In this document: one piece after another, positions 34,686 to 42,158 of the stretch
Layout: every line of letters begins with the position of its first letter
Numbering within the stretch: the first letter of the stretch is position 1
NCBI GenBank assembly: GCA_947626915.1
Contig: CANQUA010000023.1
Span: forward strand, 1 to 42,158
Length of the DNA stretch: 42,158 bases
Source: an uncultured Lachnospiraceae bacterium
GTDB taxonomy: Bacteria > Bacillota > Clostridia > Lachnospirales > Lachnospiraceae
Direction of reading: 5' to 3'
Notes under the pieces: model-generated
What the model saw: the letters and a program-made list of their open reading frames with translations, nothing else
Told to the model about the DNA's origin: nothing
The model's database searches: none
Translations under genes and position numbers: made by a program

Positions 34686-37600
34686 GCGATCGATGGAAAA
34701 TGAATCGGATCGGATTCGTAAATTTCTGGTTATACGACGAGGAAAGCTTTGATTTTTATGACGGAAAACTCCTTTTGAGAGGACAGAACGGCTCCGGCAA
34801 ATCGATCACGACGCAGAGCTTTATTCCGTTTGTCCTGGACGGCGACCGCACGCCGAGCCGCCTGGATCCTTTCGGTTCCAGCGACAGAAGGATGGAATAT
34901 TATTTCCTGGGGGAAGAGGGGAGAGACGAGGCGACCGGGTATCTTTTTCTGGAGTTCAAAAAAGAGCATACAGAAGAATACCGTACCATAGGAGTCGGAC
35001 AGCGGGCTAAACGCGGCAAACCCATGGATTTCTGGGGATTCCTCATTCTGGACGGGCAGAGGATCGGGTATGATCTGCAGCTGTATAAAGAGACCGGAAG
35101 CACCCGGATTCCTTATGACAAGAGAGAAATGAAGGCCGTGCTGGGAGAGGGCAATCTGTTTACCGACAGCCAGAGCGAATACAAGAGGCTGGTCAATCAA
35201 TATATCTTCGGCTTTCGGAAGGCGGAGCAGTATGAGCAGTTCATCCGGCTCCTTGTAAAAGTGCGTGCGCCGAAGCTTTCCAAGGAATTCAAGCCGACTA
35301 AAGTATATGAGATTCTAAACGAATCCTTACAGACTTTGTCGGATGAGGACCTGCGCACGATGGTGGAAGCCATGGAGAAGATGGATGAGATTCAGGACAG
35401 TCTGGATATGCTGAACCGCGCGTTCGCGGATGTGAAGATCATCCGAACGGAGTATACGCGCTATAACCAGTATATGCTGGCGAAGAAAGCACAGTTCTAT
35501 CTGAAAAAGAAAGCGGAAACGGAAAGCGCGCGGCAGGAATACGAGGAAAAACAAAATGAAGCGAAGGAGCTTAGCGATGCGCTGCGGGAGCTGGGTGTTC
35601 GTCTGAGCGATCTCGCTGAGCAGAAACGCCTGGCAGAAACGGAACGGGACGGTCTGCTGGACGCAGATCTGCAGGATATCGACCGCAAGATGGAAACGGC
35701 CAGGAAAGAAATGGCGGAAATGCAGGAAAAAGAGCGCAATCTGGCCGAAAAGATCGATGAGTATCAGGCGAGAATTTACCGAAAAGAACAGGAAATAAAA
35801 GAACTTCAGGATATGCTTGAAGAGCACCAGGACATGCTAAGACATCACAAGCAGAGTATGGAGGAGCATCAGGAGATACTGAAGTGGGACGGACATGAAA
35901 AAGTCCTGCGCTTGATCGACATGGAACGGACCGGTGGGGAGGAGGAGATCTCCGACAGTTTGCTTCTGTATAAAAAGCTGGTGGGAGAATGCAGGAGGCT
36001 GCTTCACGACTTCGAAGAGATCTCGCGTAAATACGACGAAATTGCCGAGGAGCTGGAGCGTACCGGCAGAGAGAAGCAGGAGAAAGAGCAGGCGCTGGAG
36101 AATGTGCAGCAGCAGGTGCTTGGGAGCCGGGATCATTGGATCGAGAGGCTGTACGCCCAGGCCAGGAGCGCCGAATGCTGGAAACCGCAGGCATCTCTCT
36201 TAAAAGAAGCGGAGGAGCGGATCCGGCAATATCAGAACATAGCGGACGCGGGTCAAATCCGGGAACGGTTCCGAAAGGATTATGAGAATCAGAGGGCGGA
36301 GCGGCTGGAAGAGAAGCAGGCGGTTCTGCAGGAGCTCCATTTATGTGAGGAACAGCTGGATACCGCGCGGCAGGAGCTGGCCGACATACAGAGCCGGGAA
36401 GAGATCGAGCCGGACAGAAGCGAGAGTACGTTATATTCCAGGCAGCGCCTTGAGGCAGCCGGGATCGATGCCGTTCCCTTTTACCGGACGGTAGAGTTTG
36501 CCGGCGGGCTGCCGGAAGCGGAGCGCGCGAGGCTGGAAGCGCAGTTAGAACGTATGGGGCTGCTGGATGCCCTGGTCGTGTCGGAAACGGATTACGCGCG
36601 AATCGCGGAGTCGTGTCCGGAGTTTCTGGATACGGTGATCTATGCGCCGCAAAAGGGCAGTTCCGGCTTTTCCAAATTGACAGTAAGCGAAGAACTGGCG
36701 CCGGCGCTGGCGGAAAGCGTTCGGAAGATATTAAGCAGTATTTATGAAGAAGCGGGGACGCAGACCGGCGTTTATCTCGGAGAGGACGGACGGTTTCTGC
36801 AGGGGATCTTAGCGGGAAAGGCAGAGAAAGCGGAAGCCGAATTTCTGGGATATCTGGCGCGTCAACGGAAAAGACAGAAGCAGATAGAGGCCCTGCAGCA
36901 GGAAATTTCAGAAAGAGAAGAGGAGCTTCTGCGCCTGCGGGAGAAAGACGCGGACGCCGGTCAGAGGTTAGAGCGGCTGGAAGCGGAATACAAGAGTTTC
37001 CCGGACTTTTATGAACTGGATCAGGCGCTGGGATGTGAAAAAGAGTGCAGCGCGGAATTGGATCGTATCAGCGGGGAATATGCAAAGCAGGAGCAGCGGG
37101 AAAGGGAGTGGGCGGCAAAGAAGCAGTCCCGGTATCAGGAAGTGCTTCAGAAATGCAGGCCATTTCCCTATGGCCGGACGGAAAACGAGTATGACGAGGT
37201 ATTGAATACTCTGGAGGAATATCAGCATACCTGGCAGGAATGCAGGGGGCTGTTTTTGAAGCTGGAAACGGAGAGAGACCGGATTTTGGACCGGAGCGAT
37301 TCTCTGGAGCGGGACAAGCAGGGCATGGATGACGCTTTTGTAGATAAGCGTTCCTGCGGAGCCAGGATAAAAGAGTGTGAGATCAAGATCCGTCAGTATG
37401 AAGAATATTTAAACAGGCCGGAGATCGCGGAGAAAGCCAGACGTCTGGAGCAGCTGCAGAGGGAGATCAAAGAGACAGAAGAGCAGGAAAGAGCCTGCAA
37501 TGAAGAGCGTATTCGAAAAGACCAGATGCTGGAAAACCTGCAAAGATCTGAGCCGGAAAAGCGTAAGCGCCTGCAGGAACTGATCGCGGAGGAGACGCTT

Positions 37601-38746
37601 CTGCGTGCATTTTTTGAGGAAGAACTGTCGCTGAAATTAGTGCTGGAAAGAGAGAACCGCACGCTGGCGGACTGCGCGAAGGAGGCCGTCAAGCTGCTGC
37701 GCGACAGCGATAAGAACCGCGAGTATGGGGAAATGCTGCAGGCATTGGTCCAGGTGTATCAAAAACATAACGGCAGCCTTGCCAGTTACGGGACCTCGAT
37801 AGAGGAATGCTTTGAATCGGCGGGAGAGCAGCCGGGCGTGGGCGCACAGTTCCAGGCTCTCCGGAAAAGAGTCCGTGTGGTGTCCGCATGGAACGGGAAA
37901 AAGGTGTCTCTGGAGGAATTTTATCAGATCCTGAAATCAGCGATCGACGAGACGGAACTGCTGATTCAGCAGAAGGACCGGGAGCTGTTCGAGGATATCC
38001 TGTCGCAGACCATCAGCCAGCAGCTGACGGACCGGATCGCGGAAAGCCGAAGCTGGGTCAGGGATATGTCGAATCTCATGAAGCAGCTGGATACCTCCAT
38101 GGGGCTTACCTTTTCGCTGGAATGGAAGCCGAAAAGCGCGGAAAATGATACGGAACTGGACACGCTGGAGCTGGAGCAGATATTGCTGCGGGATCGCGAG
38201 CTGATGACTGTGGAGGACATTGAAAAGGTCGCGGGACATTTCCGGAGCAAGATCCGCATGGAAAAGATGCGACTGGAGGAAGAGGGCAGCCTGATCAACT
38301 ATATGGAGCTGGTCCGCGACGCGCTGGATTACCGGAAATGGTTTGAATTTCAGATGTTCTACAGGCGGGGCGAAGAGAACAAAAAGCCGCTGACGAACGC
38401 GGCCTTTAACCGGTTCAGCGGCGGCGAGAAGGCAATGGCGATGTATGTTCCTCTCTTCGCGGCCGTAAACGCCCAGTATAAGAAGGCGGATTACGAGGAA
38501 CATCCGCGGATGATCGCGCTGGACGAGGCGTTCGCCGGGGTGGACGATAAGAATATCAGCAGCATGTTTGAACTGGTAGACAAGATGGATCTGGATTATA
38601 TTATGAATTCCCAGTCTCTGTGGGGCTGCTACGAAACGGTAAAAGGGCTCAAGATCGCGGAACTCCATCGGCCGATGAACTCGCAGATCGTGACGGTGAT
38701 CCGCTACACATGGAACGGGCATGAAAGGATATTAGATGTGCAATAA
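34682..38746 (+). CDS. jetC: Wadjet type II JetC, SMC-like ATPase (TIGR02680-like)
   Basis: The product has 1354 residues. TTG 34682 is preceded by AAGGGGGCGGAG; ATG 34700 is an alternative. The ATP head has NFWLYDEESFDFYDGKLLL, Walker A GQNGSGKS (residues 34-41) and FGSSDRRMEYYFLGEE; very long coiled coils (about residues 260-1180) surround a central hinge (about 590-730); near the end are the signature NRFSGGEKAMAMY (about 1243) and Walker B MIALDEAFAGVDD (about 1277). It is the loop-extruding motor of Wadjet, which senses small circular DNA. Confidence 0.92.
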   Translation: MSDRWKMNRIGFVNFWLYDEESFDFYDGKLLLRGQNGSGKSITTQSFIPFVLDGDRTPSRLDPFGSSDRRMEYYFLGEEGRDEATGYLFLEFKKEHTEEYRTIGVGQRAKRGKPMDFWGFLILDGQRIGYDLQLYKETGSTRIPYDKREMKAVLGEGNLFTDSQSEYKRLVNQYIFGFRKAEQYEQFIRLLVKVRAPKLSKEFKPTKVYEILNESLQTLSDEDLRTMVEAMEKMDEIQDSLDMLNRAFADVKIIRTEYTRYNQYMLAKKAQFYLKKKAETESARQEYEEKQNEAKELSDALRELGVRLSDLAEQKRLAETERDGLLDADLQDIDRKMETARKEMAEMQEKERNLAEKIDEYQARIYRKEQEIKELQDMLEEHQDMLRHHKQSMEEHQEILKWDGHEKVLRLIDMERTGGEEEISDSLLLYKKLVGECRRLLHDFEEISRKYDEIAEELERTGREKQEKEQALENVQQQVLGSRDHWIERLYAQARSAECWKPQASLLKEAEERIRQYQNIADAGQIRERFRKDYENQRAERLEEKQAVLQELHLCEEQLDTARQELADIQSREEIEPDRSESTLYSRQRLEAAGIDAVPFYRTVEFAGGLPEAERARLEAQLERMGLLDALVVSETDYARIAESCPEFLDTVIYAPQKGSSGFSKLTVSEELAPALAESVRKILSSIYEEAGTQTGVYLGEDGRFLQGILAGKAEKAEAEFLGYLARQRKRQKQIEALQQEISEREEELLRLREKDADAGQRLERLEAEYKSFPDFYELDQALGCEKECSAELDRISGEYAKQEQREREWAAKKQSRYQEVLQKCRPFPYGRTENEYDEVLNTLEEYQHTWQECRGLFLKLETERDRILDRSDSLERDKQGMDDAFVDKRSCGARIKECEIKIRQYEEYLNRPEIAEKARRLEQLQREIKETEEQERACNEERIRKDQMLENLQRSEPEKRKRLQELIAEETLLRAFFEEELSLKLVLERENRTLADCAKEAVKLLRDSDKNREYGEMLQALVQVYQKHNGSLASYGTSIEECFESAGEQPGVGAQFQALRKRVRVVSAWNGKKVSLEEFYQILKSAIDETELLIQQKDRELFEDILSQTISQQLTDRIAESRSWVRDMSNLMKQLDTSMGLTFSLEWKPKSAENDTELDTLELEQILLRDRELMTVEDIEKVAGHFRSKIRMEKMRLEEEGSLINYMELVRDALDYRKWFEFQMFYRRGEENKKPLTNAAFNRFSGGEKAMAMYVPLFAAVNAQYKKADYEEHPRMIALDEAFAGVDDKNISSMFELVDKMDLDYIMNSQSLWGCYETVKGLKIAELHRPMNSQIVTVIRYTWNGHERILDVQ

Positions 38747-40049
38747 CAAAGAGTGCGCCGGGTATCTGAAGAAAAATGAGGCCTATGCAAGGCTCATGAG
38801 TGAACTTCGGAAAAAATGGAAAAGCTTCGGGAGAACGGCGGGCAGCGTGACGCTGAAAAACGCCACGGAAGCGGAGAGGCGGGCAATCGGCGGTATCGTT
38901 GGAAAGTCTTTTGCGGACGGAACCGTAACGATCACATTTCAGGAATTTGAGCAGGGACTGCAGAAAACCCGTTTTGCGCCGGTCGATATGAAAACGGTGC
39001 TGGAGGAGTATTTCGCGATTCCATTGCAGACGAACCAGGAGCAGAAAGACCAGGTGCAGAGGGAGAGAGAAGAATTTTTCGGAAGACTTCTGGCCTGCTT
39101 TGAGGGCTGTGGCGAAAACAGGCCGGCGGCGTTTCATTGGCTCCGGGAGATGCAGAGCCGGAAAAAGTATGGCTATCAGATCCTGATAAAAGAATTTACC
39201 AGAGAGCCGCGGGCCGCGGAAATTCTTGCCCGAAACGTGGGCAGCGCATTGAATTGCCTGGAAGAGACGGAGGGAGAAGAGAGCCTTTTAGCAGTATTTG
39301 CGGCAAATATTTCCGGGAATCCGCACTATTTTGACAGGGGAACCGTGGCCGGGCAGCTGCTGACGCATGCGGTCTGCTTCTGGAAGAACACGGATGTACC
39401 GCAAAGTGCGTATGGATGGCGGGAGTGTATGCAGTCGGTGGGGATCGTGCCTGACAATATCGCCAGTATGGTTCATGCATTTGGCGTGCGGCTGGAAGCG
39501 GCGGACGGACCGCATCCGGCTTACGAGGCGTTCTATCGCCGAAGAGAACCCTATGTACTCACCGCGGAAAATCTGAGATCCATTACGGGCGCAAAAGCGG
39601 ATCATAACATGGTATATGTCGTTGAAAATGAAATGGTCTTTCTGTATTTAGTGGAGAATGCGAAAGACCGGGACGTTTCGGTTTTGTGTACGTCCGGACA
39701 GCTGCGCGCGGCCGCGATCCGGCTGCTGGATCATCTGGCTGAAAGCGGCGCGACCATTCACTACAGCGGAGACCTGGATCCGGCCGGAATGGATATTGCG
39801 GACCGGTTGTGGCAGCGGTACGGGGACCGGCTTCAGCTGTGGAGGATGGGGGCGGAGGACTACCGGGAGTCGATGTCCGGCGAAGCGATAAGCGACGGGC
39901 AGCTGGCCAAGCTTAGACGGCTGAAGAACGCGGCGCTGTGTCAGACGGCGGAACTGGTGCAGAAAGAAAAGCTGGCGGGGTATCAGGAGAATTTATTGGG
40001 AAAGCTGCTGGAGGATGTGCTGGGCGGGCGTAGAATGTATGAGAGATAG
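38736..40049 (+). CDS. jetD: Wadjet type II JetD nuclease (DUF2399/TIGR02679-like)
   Basis: The product has 437 residues and overlaps jetC by 11 bases. The N-terminal half (ELRKKWKSFGRTAGSVTLKN, LEEYFAIPLQTNQEQKD) is the TIGR02679 arm-like part. The C-terminal Toprim-like domain has the metal-binding glutamate in VVENEMVF (about residue 296) and the DxD motif in YSGDLDPAGMDIADRLW (Asp346 and Asp348). JetD cuts the plasmid trapped by JetABC. All key residues are present, so this Wadjet looks active. Confidence 0.88.
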   Translation: MCNNKECAGYLKKNEAYARLMSELRKKWKSFGRTAGSVTLKNATEAERRAIGGIVGKSFADGTVTITFQEFEQGLQKTRFAPVDMKTVLEEYFAIPLQTNQEQKDQVQREREEFFGRLLACFEGCGENRPAAFHWLREMQSRKKYGYQILIKEFTREPRAAEILARNVGSALNCLEETEGEESLLAVFAANISGNPHYFDRGTVAGQLLTHAVCFWKNTDVPQSAYGWRECMQSVGIVPDNIASMVHAFGVRLEAADGPHPAYEAFYRRREPYVLTAENLRSITGAKADHNMVYVVENEMVFLYLVENAKDRDVSVLCTSGQLRAAAIRLLDHLAESGATIHYSGDLDPAGMDIADRLWQRYGDRLQLWRMGAEDYRESMSGEAISDGQLAKLRRLKNAALCQTAELVQKEKLAGYQENLLGKLLEDVLGGRRMYER

Positions 40050-40086
40050 GAATGGATGGTACACTATTCGTCTGCTATAAGAAGAG

Positions 40087-40230
40087 ATGAAAATACTATT
40101 CGTCTGCCACGGCAATATCTTAAGAATGTCCCGAAAAGCCAGTAAAATCGATGGTTCCACGAATCGGAAAGGCGCTTGCTACACCACTATTACACCATTT
40201 GGGAAAGAGTTTTGGTATAACGCATTGTGA
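40087..40230 (+). pseudogene. Low-molecular-weight tyrosine phosphatase, N-terminal remnant
   Basis: ATG 40087 begins MKILFVCHGNI, the P-loop start of low-molecular-weight protein tyrosine phosphatases, whose next residues are normally C-R-S. Here they are LRMS and then unrelated residues (RKASKIDGSTNRKGACYTTI) up to TGA 40230, so the catalytic Arg-Ser part has gone. A 13-bp repeat ACTATTCGTCTGC, part of the P-loop codons, is duplicated just upstream (near 40063). The gene's C-terminus survives at 40921-41085 on the far side of a toxin-antitoxin pair. Confidence 0.65.
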
Positions 40231-40237
40231 AATGAAG

Positions 40238-40266
40238 TTGCTTTTTTAGGTATAGTTTGGTATAAT
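40238..40266 (+). promoter_or_regulatory. Promoter of the Phd/RelE pair
   Basis: TTGCTT (40238-40243), a 17-base spacer and TATAAT (40261-40266). TTGGTATAA occurs twice (near 40212 and 40257), once over the -10 box, a possible antitoxin operator. Confidence 0.65.
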
Positions 40267-40314
40267 ACAGGAGATGATAAAATTAAGATAAAATTTTGAT
40301 AAGGAGTGTTGGTA

Positions 40315-40575
40315 ATGTTGCAGATCAGACCAGTTTCGGATTTAAGAAACAAATTTCCTGATATTGAAAAAATCGTAAATGCAGGAGAACCGGTTTATTT
40401 GACAAAAAACGGATATGGAGCAATGGTGGTACTTAGTTTAGAGGAGTATTCCAAACTGACAGACGGCGTAGAGTTGGCTTTAGATAGGGCAGATAAAGTG
40501 GCAGAGGGAAGCAGCGATCGGATGAACCATGAGGAGGTTTTTGGAAGTTTACGGAGGAAACTGAATGTACGGTGA
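40315..40575 (+). CDS. Phd/YefM-family antitoxin
   Basis: The product has 86 residues from ATG 40315, placed eight bases after AAGGAG; a GTG at 40306 overlaps that site. The Phd/YefM N-terminal fold is clear: MLQIRPVSDLRNKFPDIEKI, EPVYLTKNGYGAMVVLSLEEY. The C-terminal part (AEGSSDRMNHEEVFGSLRRK) would block the toxin. Members bind their own promoter. It overlaps the toxin gene by 11 bases. Confidence 0.92.
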   Translation: MLQIRPVSDLRNKFPDIEKIVNAGEPVYLTKNGYGAMVVLSLEEYSKLTDGVELALDRADKVAEGSSDRMNHEEVFGSLRRKLNVR

Positions 40576-40894
40576 AAAGTACAGATTACGTTATTTGCCG
40601 CTTTTCTACGAGGATCTCGATGAAAAGATAACTTATATTGCAGAAGAATTAAAAAATCCGAAGGCTGCGAGTGATTTATTGGATAAGGTGGAAACTGCTA
40701 TTCTAAAACGACTCCCGGTGGCAGAATCTTTTGAGCCATATCATTCTCTCCGGGAACGCAGGTATGCCTATTATCGTATTTATGTGGATAATTATGTGAT
40801 TTATTATGTGGTGATAGATGATGACCCAGGTGATATGATCATGGAGGTAAGAAGGTTTCTCTATAATGGGCAGAATCAGGGAAAGATAGTGTAG
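40565..40894 (+). CDS. RelE/ParE-family toxin
   Basis: The product has 109 residues (MYGEKYRLRYLPLFYEDLDE). The family's helical start, PYHSLRERRYAYYRIYVDNY and final strand MIMEVRRFLYNGQNQ are present, the last with the arginine pattern of RelE-type ribonucleases. It is paired with a Phd-type antitoxin, a frequent mixed combination. It differs clearly in sequence from the RelE at 6295-6624. Confidence 0.9.
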   Translation: MYGEKYRLRYLPLFYEDLDEKITYIAEELKNPKAASDLLDKVETAILKRLPVAESFEPYHSLRERRYAYYRIYVDNYVIYYVVIDDDPGDMIMEVRRFLYNGQNQGKIV

Positions 40895-40920
40895 AAAGTT
40901 TAGGCTGAGTTGTGTTTGAC

Positions 40921-41085
40921 ATGGATGCATATTATTTAAGAAAGCTTTTTAATATACTTCCTATTGTGGAGAGTATCGCGGGCCCGCGGTATACCGGAGA
41001 TTTCGGGACGACTTGCGCGGATGTGCTGGAAGGGTGCCTGGCGCTGGCGGAACGGCTGACCGGTGTGTGTATAAAAAACCATTAA
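40921..41085 (+). pseudogene. Low-molecular-weight tyrosine phosphatase, C-terminal remnant
   Basis: ATG 40921 to TAA 41085 encodes 54 residues. MDAYYLRKLFNIL resembles the MDxxNLRxL helix and AGPRYTGDFGTTCADVLEGC resembles the final DPWYTGDFETTYRDVLEGC-like segment of the family. The residues usually between these two parts are missing, as is the catalytic core. Base composition turns GC-rich from 40975, unlike the AT-rich toxin genes before it. Together with 40087 it marks the ends of one broken gene. Confidence 0.7.
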
Positions 41086-41114
41086 AACTGTTATAAGATG
41101 AAAGGTCGTTAGCT

Positions 41115-42158
41115 ATGCCCAATCAGTTCAGTCAGATTCCGGACACATTTTGGAGTTTATTCCGTTCCCGGAACCGCCAGATTTATATCGATGCCCTTCT
41201 CCGGATAAATGAAGAATATCAGTACAGTAATTATTATTTAAGCCGGGAAATCTGCGTACAGACCTTAAGTGATTATTTCGCCAAACGAAAAGTGATTATG
41301 GAGCAGGATGAACTGGAAGATGACTTTGATTTGATGGAGCCGCCGACCATCCGGATCCTTAATTGGCTTTTGAGGACCCAGTGGCTCCGAAAAGTGGATG
41401 ATTATGAAGCCATGACAGTCAATATTGTGATTCCCGATTATGCCGCGGTTTTTGTGGATGCCTTTGTGCATCTGGCCGGGGAGGACGAGGATGATACCCA
41501 GGTCTATATTCAGAATATCTATTCTATTTTATTTGCTTTCAAAAATGACCCGCGTTACAATATTTCCCTGTTAAAAACGGCATTGATTAATACCAGGCGG
41601 CTGAACAAAACGCTGCAGGACATGCTCCATAATATGGATCGGTTTTTCGGGAGCCTTCTGGAGCAGCAGTTTTACGGAGATCTGCTGCGGGAACACCTGG
41701 ATGGATACGTGGAAGAGATCGTTCGTAAAAAATACCATATTTTAAAAACATCCGATAACTTTTATCTGTATAAGACGGATATCAAACGATGGCTCAGAGA
41801 AATGCGGCAAGATACGCCCTGGCTTGATCAGGTATGTCTGCGGAATAAACAGCTGCGTGGGCTGGAGATTCAGGCAGATGAACTGGTGGAGCAGCTGAAT
41901 CAGATAGAACGGGGATTTGATGATATCGAACACCGGATTTCCAATATGGACAGAGAGCATACCAGGTACATAAGGGCTACGGTAACCAGGCTTAACTATC
42001 TTCTGAATAAAGAGGACAATATGAAAGGCCTGGTCATAGATCTTCTGAATCATCTGTCCGAGGCAGGGGAAGAGCAAAGGACGGAAGATATGGGGAAAAT
42101 CGGAGCGCTTATGAACCTGTCCCAGATGACCGTGATTTCCGGGAAGTCCCTGTATAAA
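41115..42158 (+). CDS. Start of a second Wadjet operon: DUF5716-type JetA (partial)
   Basis: An open frame of 348 codons starts at ATG 41115 (AAAGG upstream) and runs off the window without a stop. It begins MPNQFSQIPDTFWSLFRSRN. The pattern (winged helix TIRILNWLLRTQWLRKVDDY, VNIVIPDYAAVFVDAF, IQNIYSILFAFKNDP, then LLREHLDGYVEEIVRKKYHI and LKTSDNFYLYKTDIKRWLRE) is like the JetA family of type III Wadjet (DUF5716). It has no clear likeness to the type II JetA at 32078. The downstream JetB-C-D genes should follow outside the window. The family call rests on recalled pattern only. Confidence 0.65.
   Translation, partial: MPNQFSQIPDTFWSLFRSRNRQIYIDALLRINEEYQYSNYYLSREICVQTLSDYFAKRKVIMEQDELEDDFDLMEPPTIRILNWLLRTQWLRKVDDYEAMTVNIVIPDYAAVFVDAFVHLAGEDEDDTQVYIQNIYSILFAFKNDPRYNISLLKTALINTRRLNKTLQDMLHNMDRFFGSLLEQQFYGDLLREHLDGYVEEIVRKKYHILKTSDNFYLYKTDIKRWLREMRQDTPWLDQVCLRNKQLRGLEIQADELVEQLNQIERGFDDIEHRISNMDREHTRYIRATVTRLNYLLNKEDNMKGLVIDLLNHLSEAGEEQRTEDMGKIGALMNLSQMTVISGKSLYK

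Overview
The window looks like part of a Gram-positive Clostridia chromosome, most probably Lachnospiraceae. The evidence is a paired glgC-glgD operon, spoVG followed by pth and mfd, a small membrane peptide followed by a VanW-family gene, choline-binding-type surface repeats, strong AGGAGG-like ribosome sites and moderately GC-rich housekeeping genes. I saw no rRNA, tRNA or CRISPR array. All functions are inferred from reading the sequence; no database search was run.

Layout. (1) 1-7300 is a scrambled accessory region. A cwlD-type cell-wall amidase gene (minus strand) has been broken at its GHGG motif. Its N-terminus lies at 7083-7297, its long C-terminal piece at 1639-2199, and a second, internally deleted C-terminal piece at 207-473. 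A five-base TGACC duplication and matching element ends (core CTGTAACAGACC) mark the insertion. Within and beside it are a zeta-toxin pair, an AAA/DUF4143 ATPase, a large serine recombinase, an intact relBE pair, an easily missed 58-residue ORF and a decayed, inverted relBE copy. (2) 7300-19400 is housekeeping: ywlC (tRNA t6A), dCMP deaminase, a DEDDh exonuclease, a VanW-family gene with an in-frame amber codon, a PurM/HypE-like protein, an Lrp regulator overlapping an aminotransferase, trmL, rubredoxin, then on the minus strand a YhaN/YhaO-like (SbcCD-like) pair and asnS. (3) 19500-29700 holds a secreted choline-binding-repeat protein, a possible small structured RNA, glgC-glgD, spoVG, pth and mfd.

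(4) 29700-42158 is a defence island directly downstream of mfd, entered through an AT-rich stretch. It holds a 154-residue winged-helix-like protein, an Mrr-type type IV restriction gene broken by a one-base deletion, a complete type II Wadjet operon (jetA-jetB-jetC-jetD), a Phd/RelE toxin-antitoxin pair sitting between the two ends of a destroyed low-molecular-weight tyrosine phosphatase gene, and the start of what looks like a second, different Wadjet operon (DUF5716-type JetA) that runs off the window.

How the genes work together: Wadjet uses a JetABC SMC-like motor and a JetD nuclease to remove circular plasmid DNA, and Mrr attacks modified foreign DNA. The several toxin-antitoxin pairs may stabilise the accessory regions. 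The most notable points are the tandem pair of Wadjet systems, the TA cassette inside the phosphatase remnant, the broken mrr and vanW genes, and the multi-step history of the cwlD locus.
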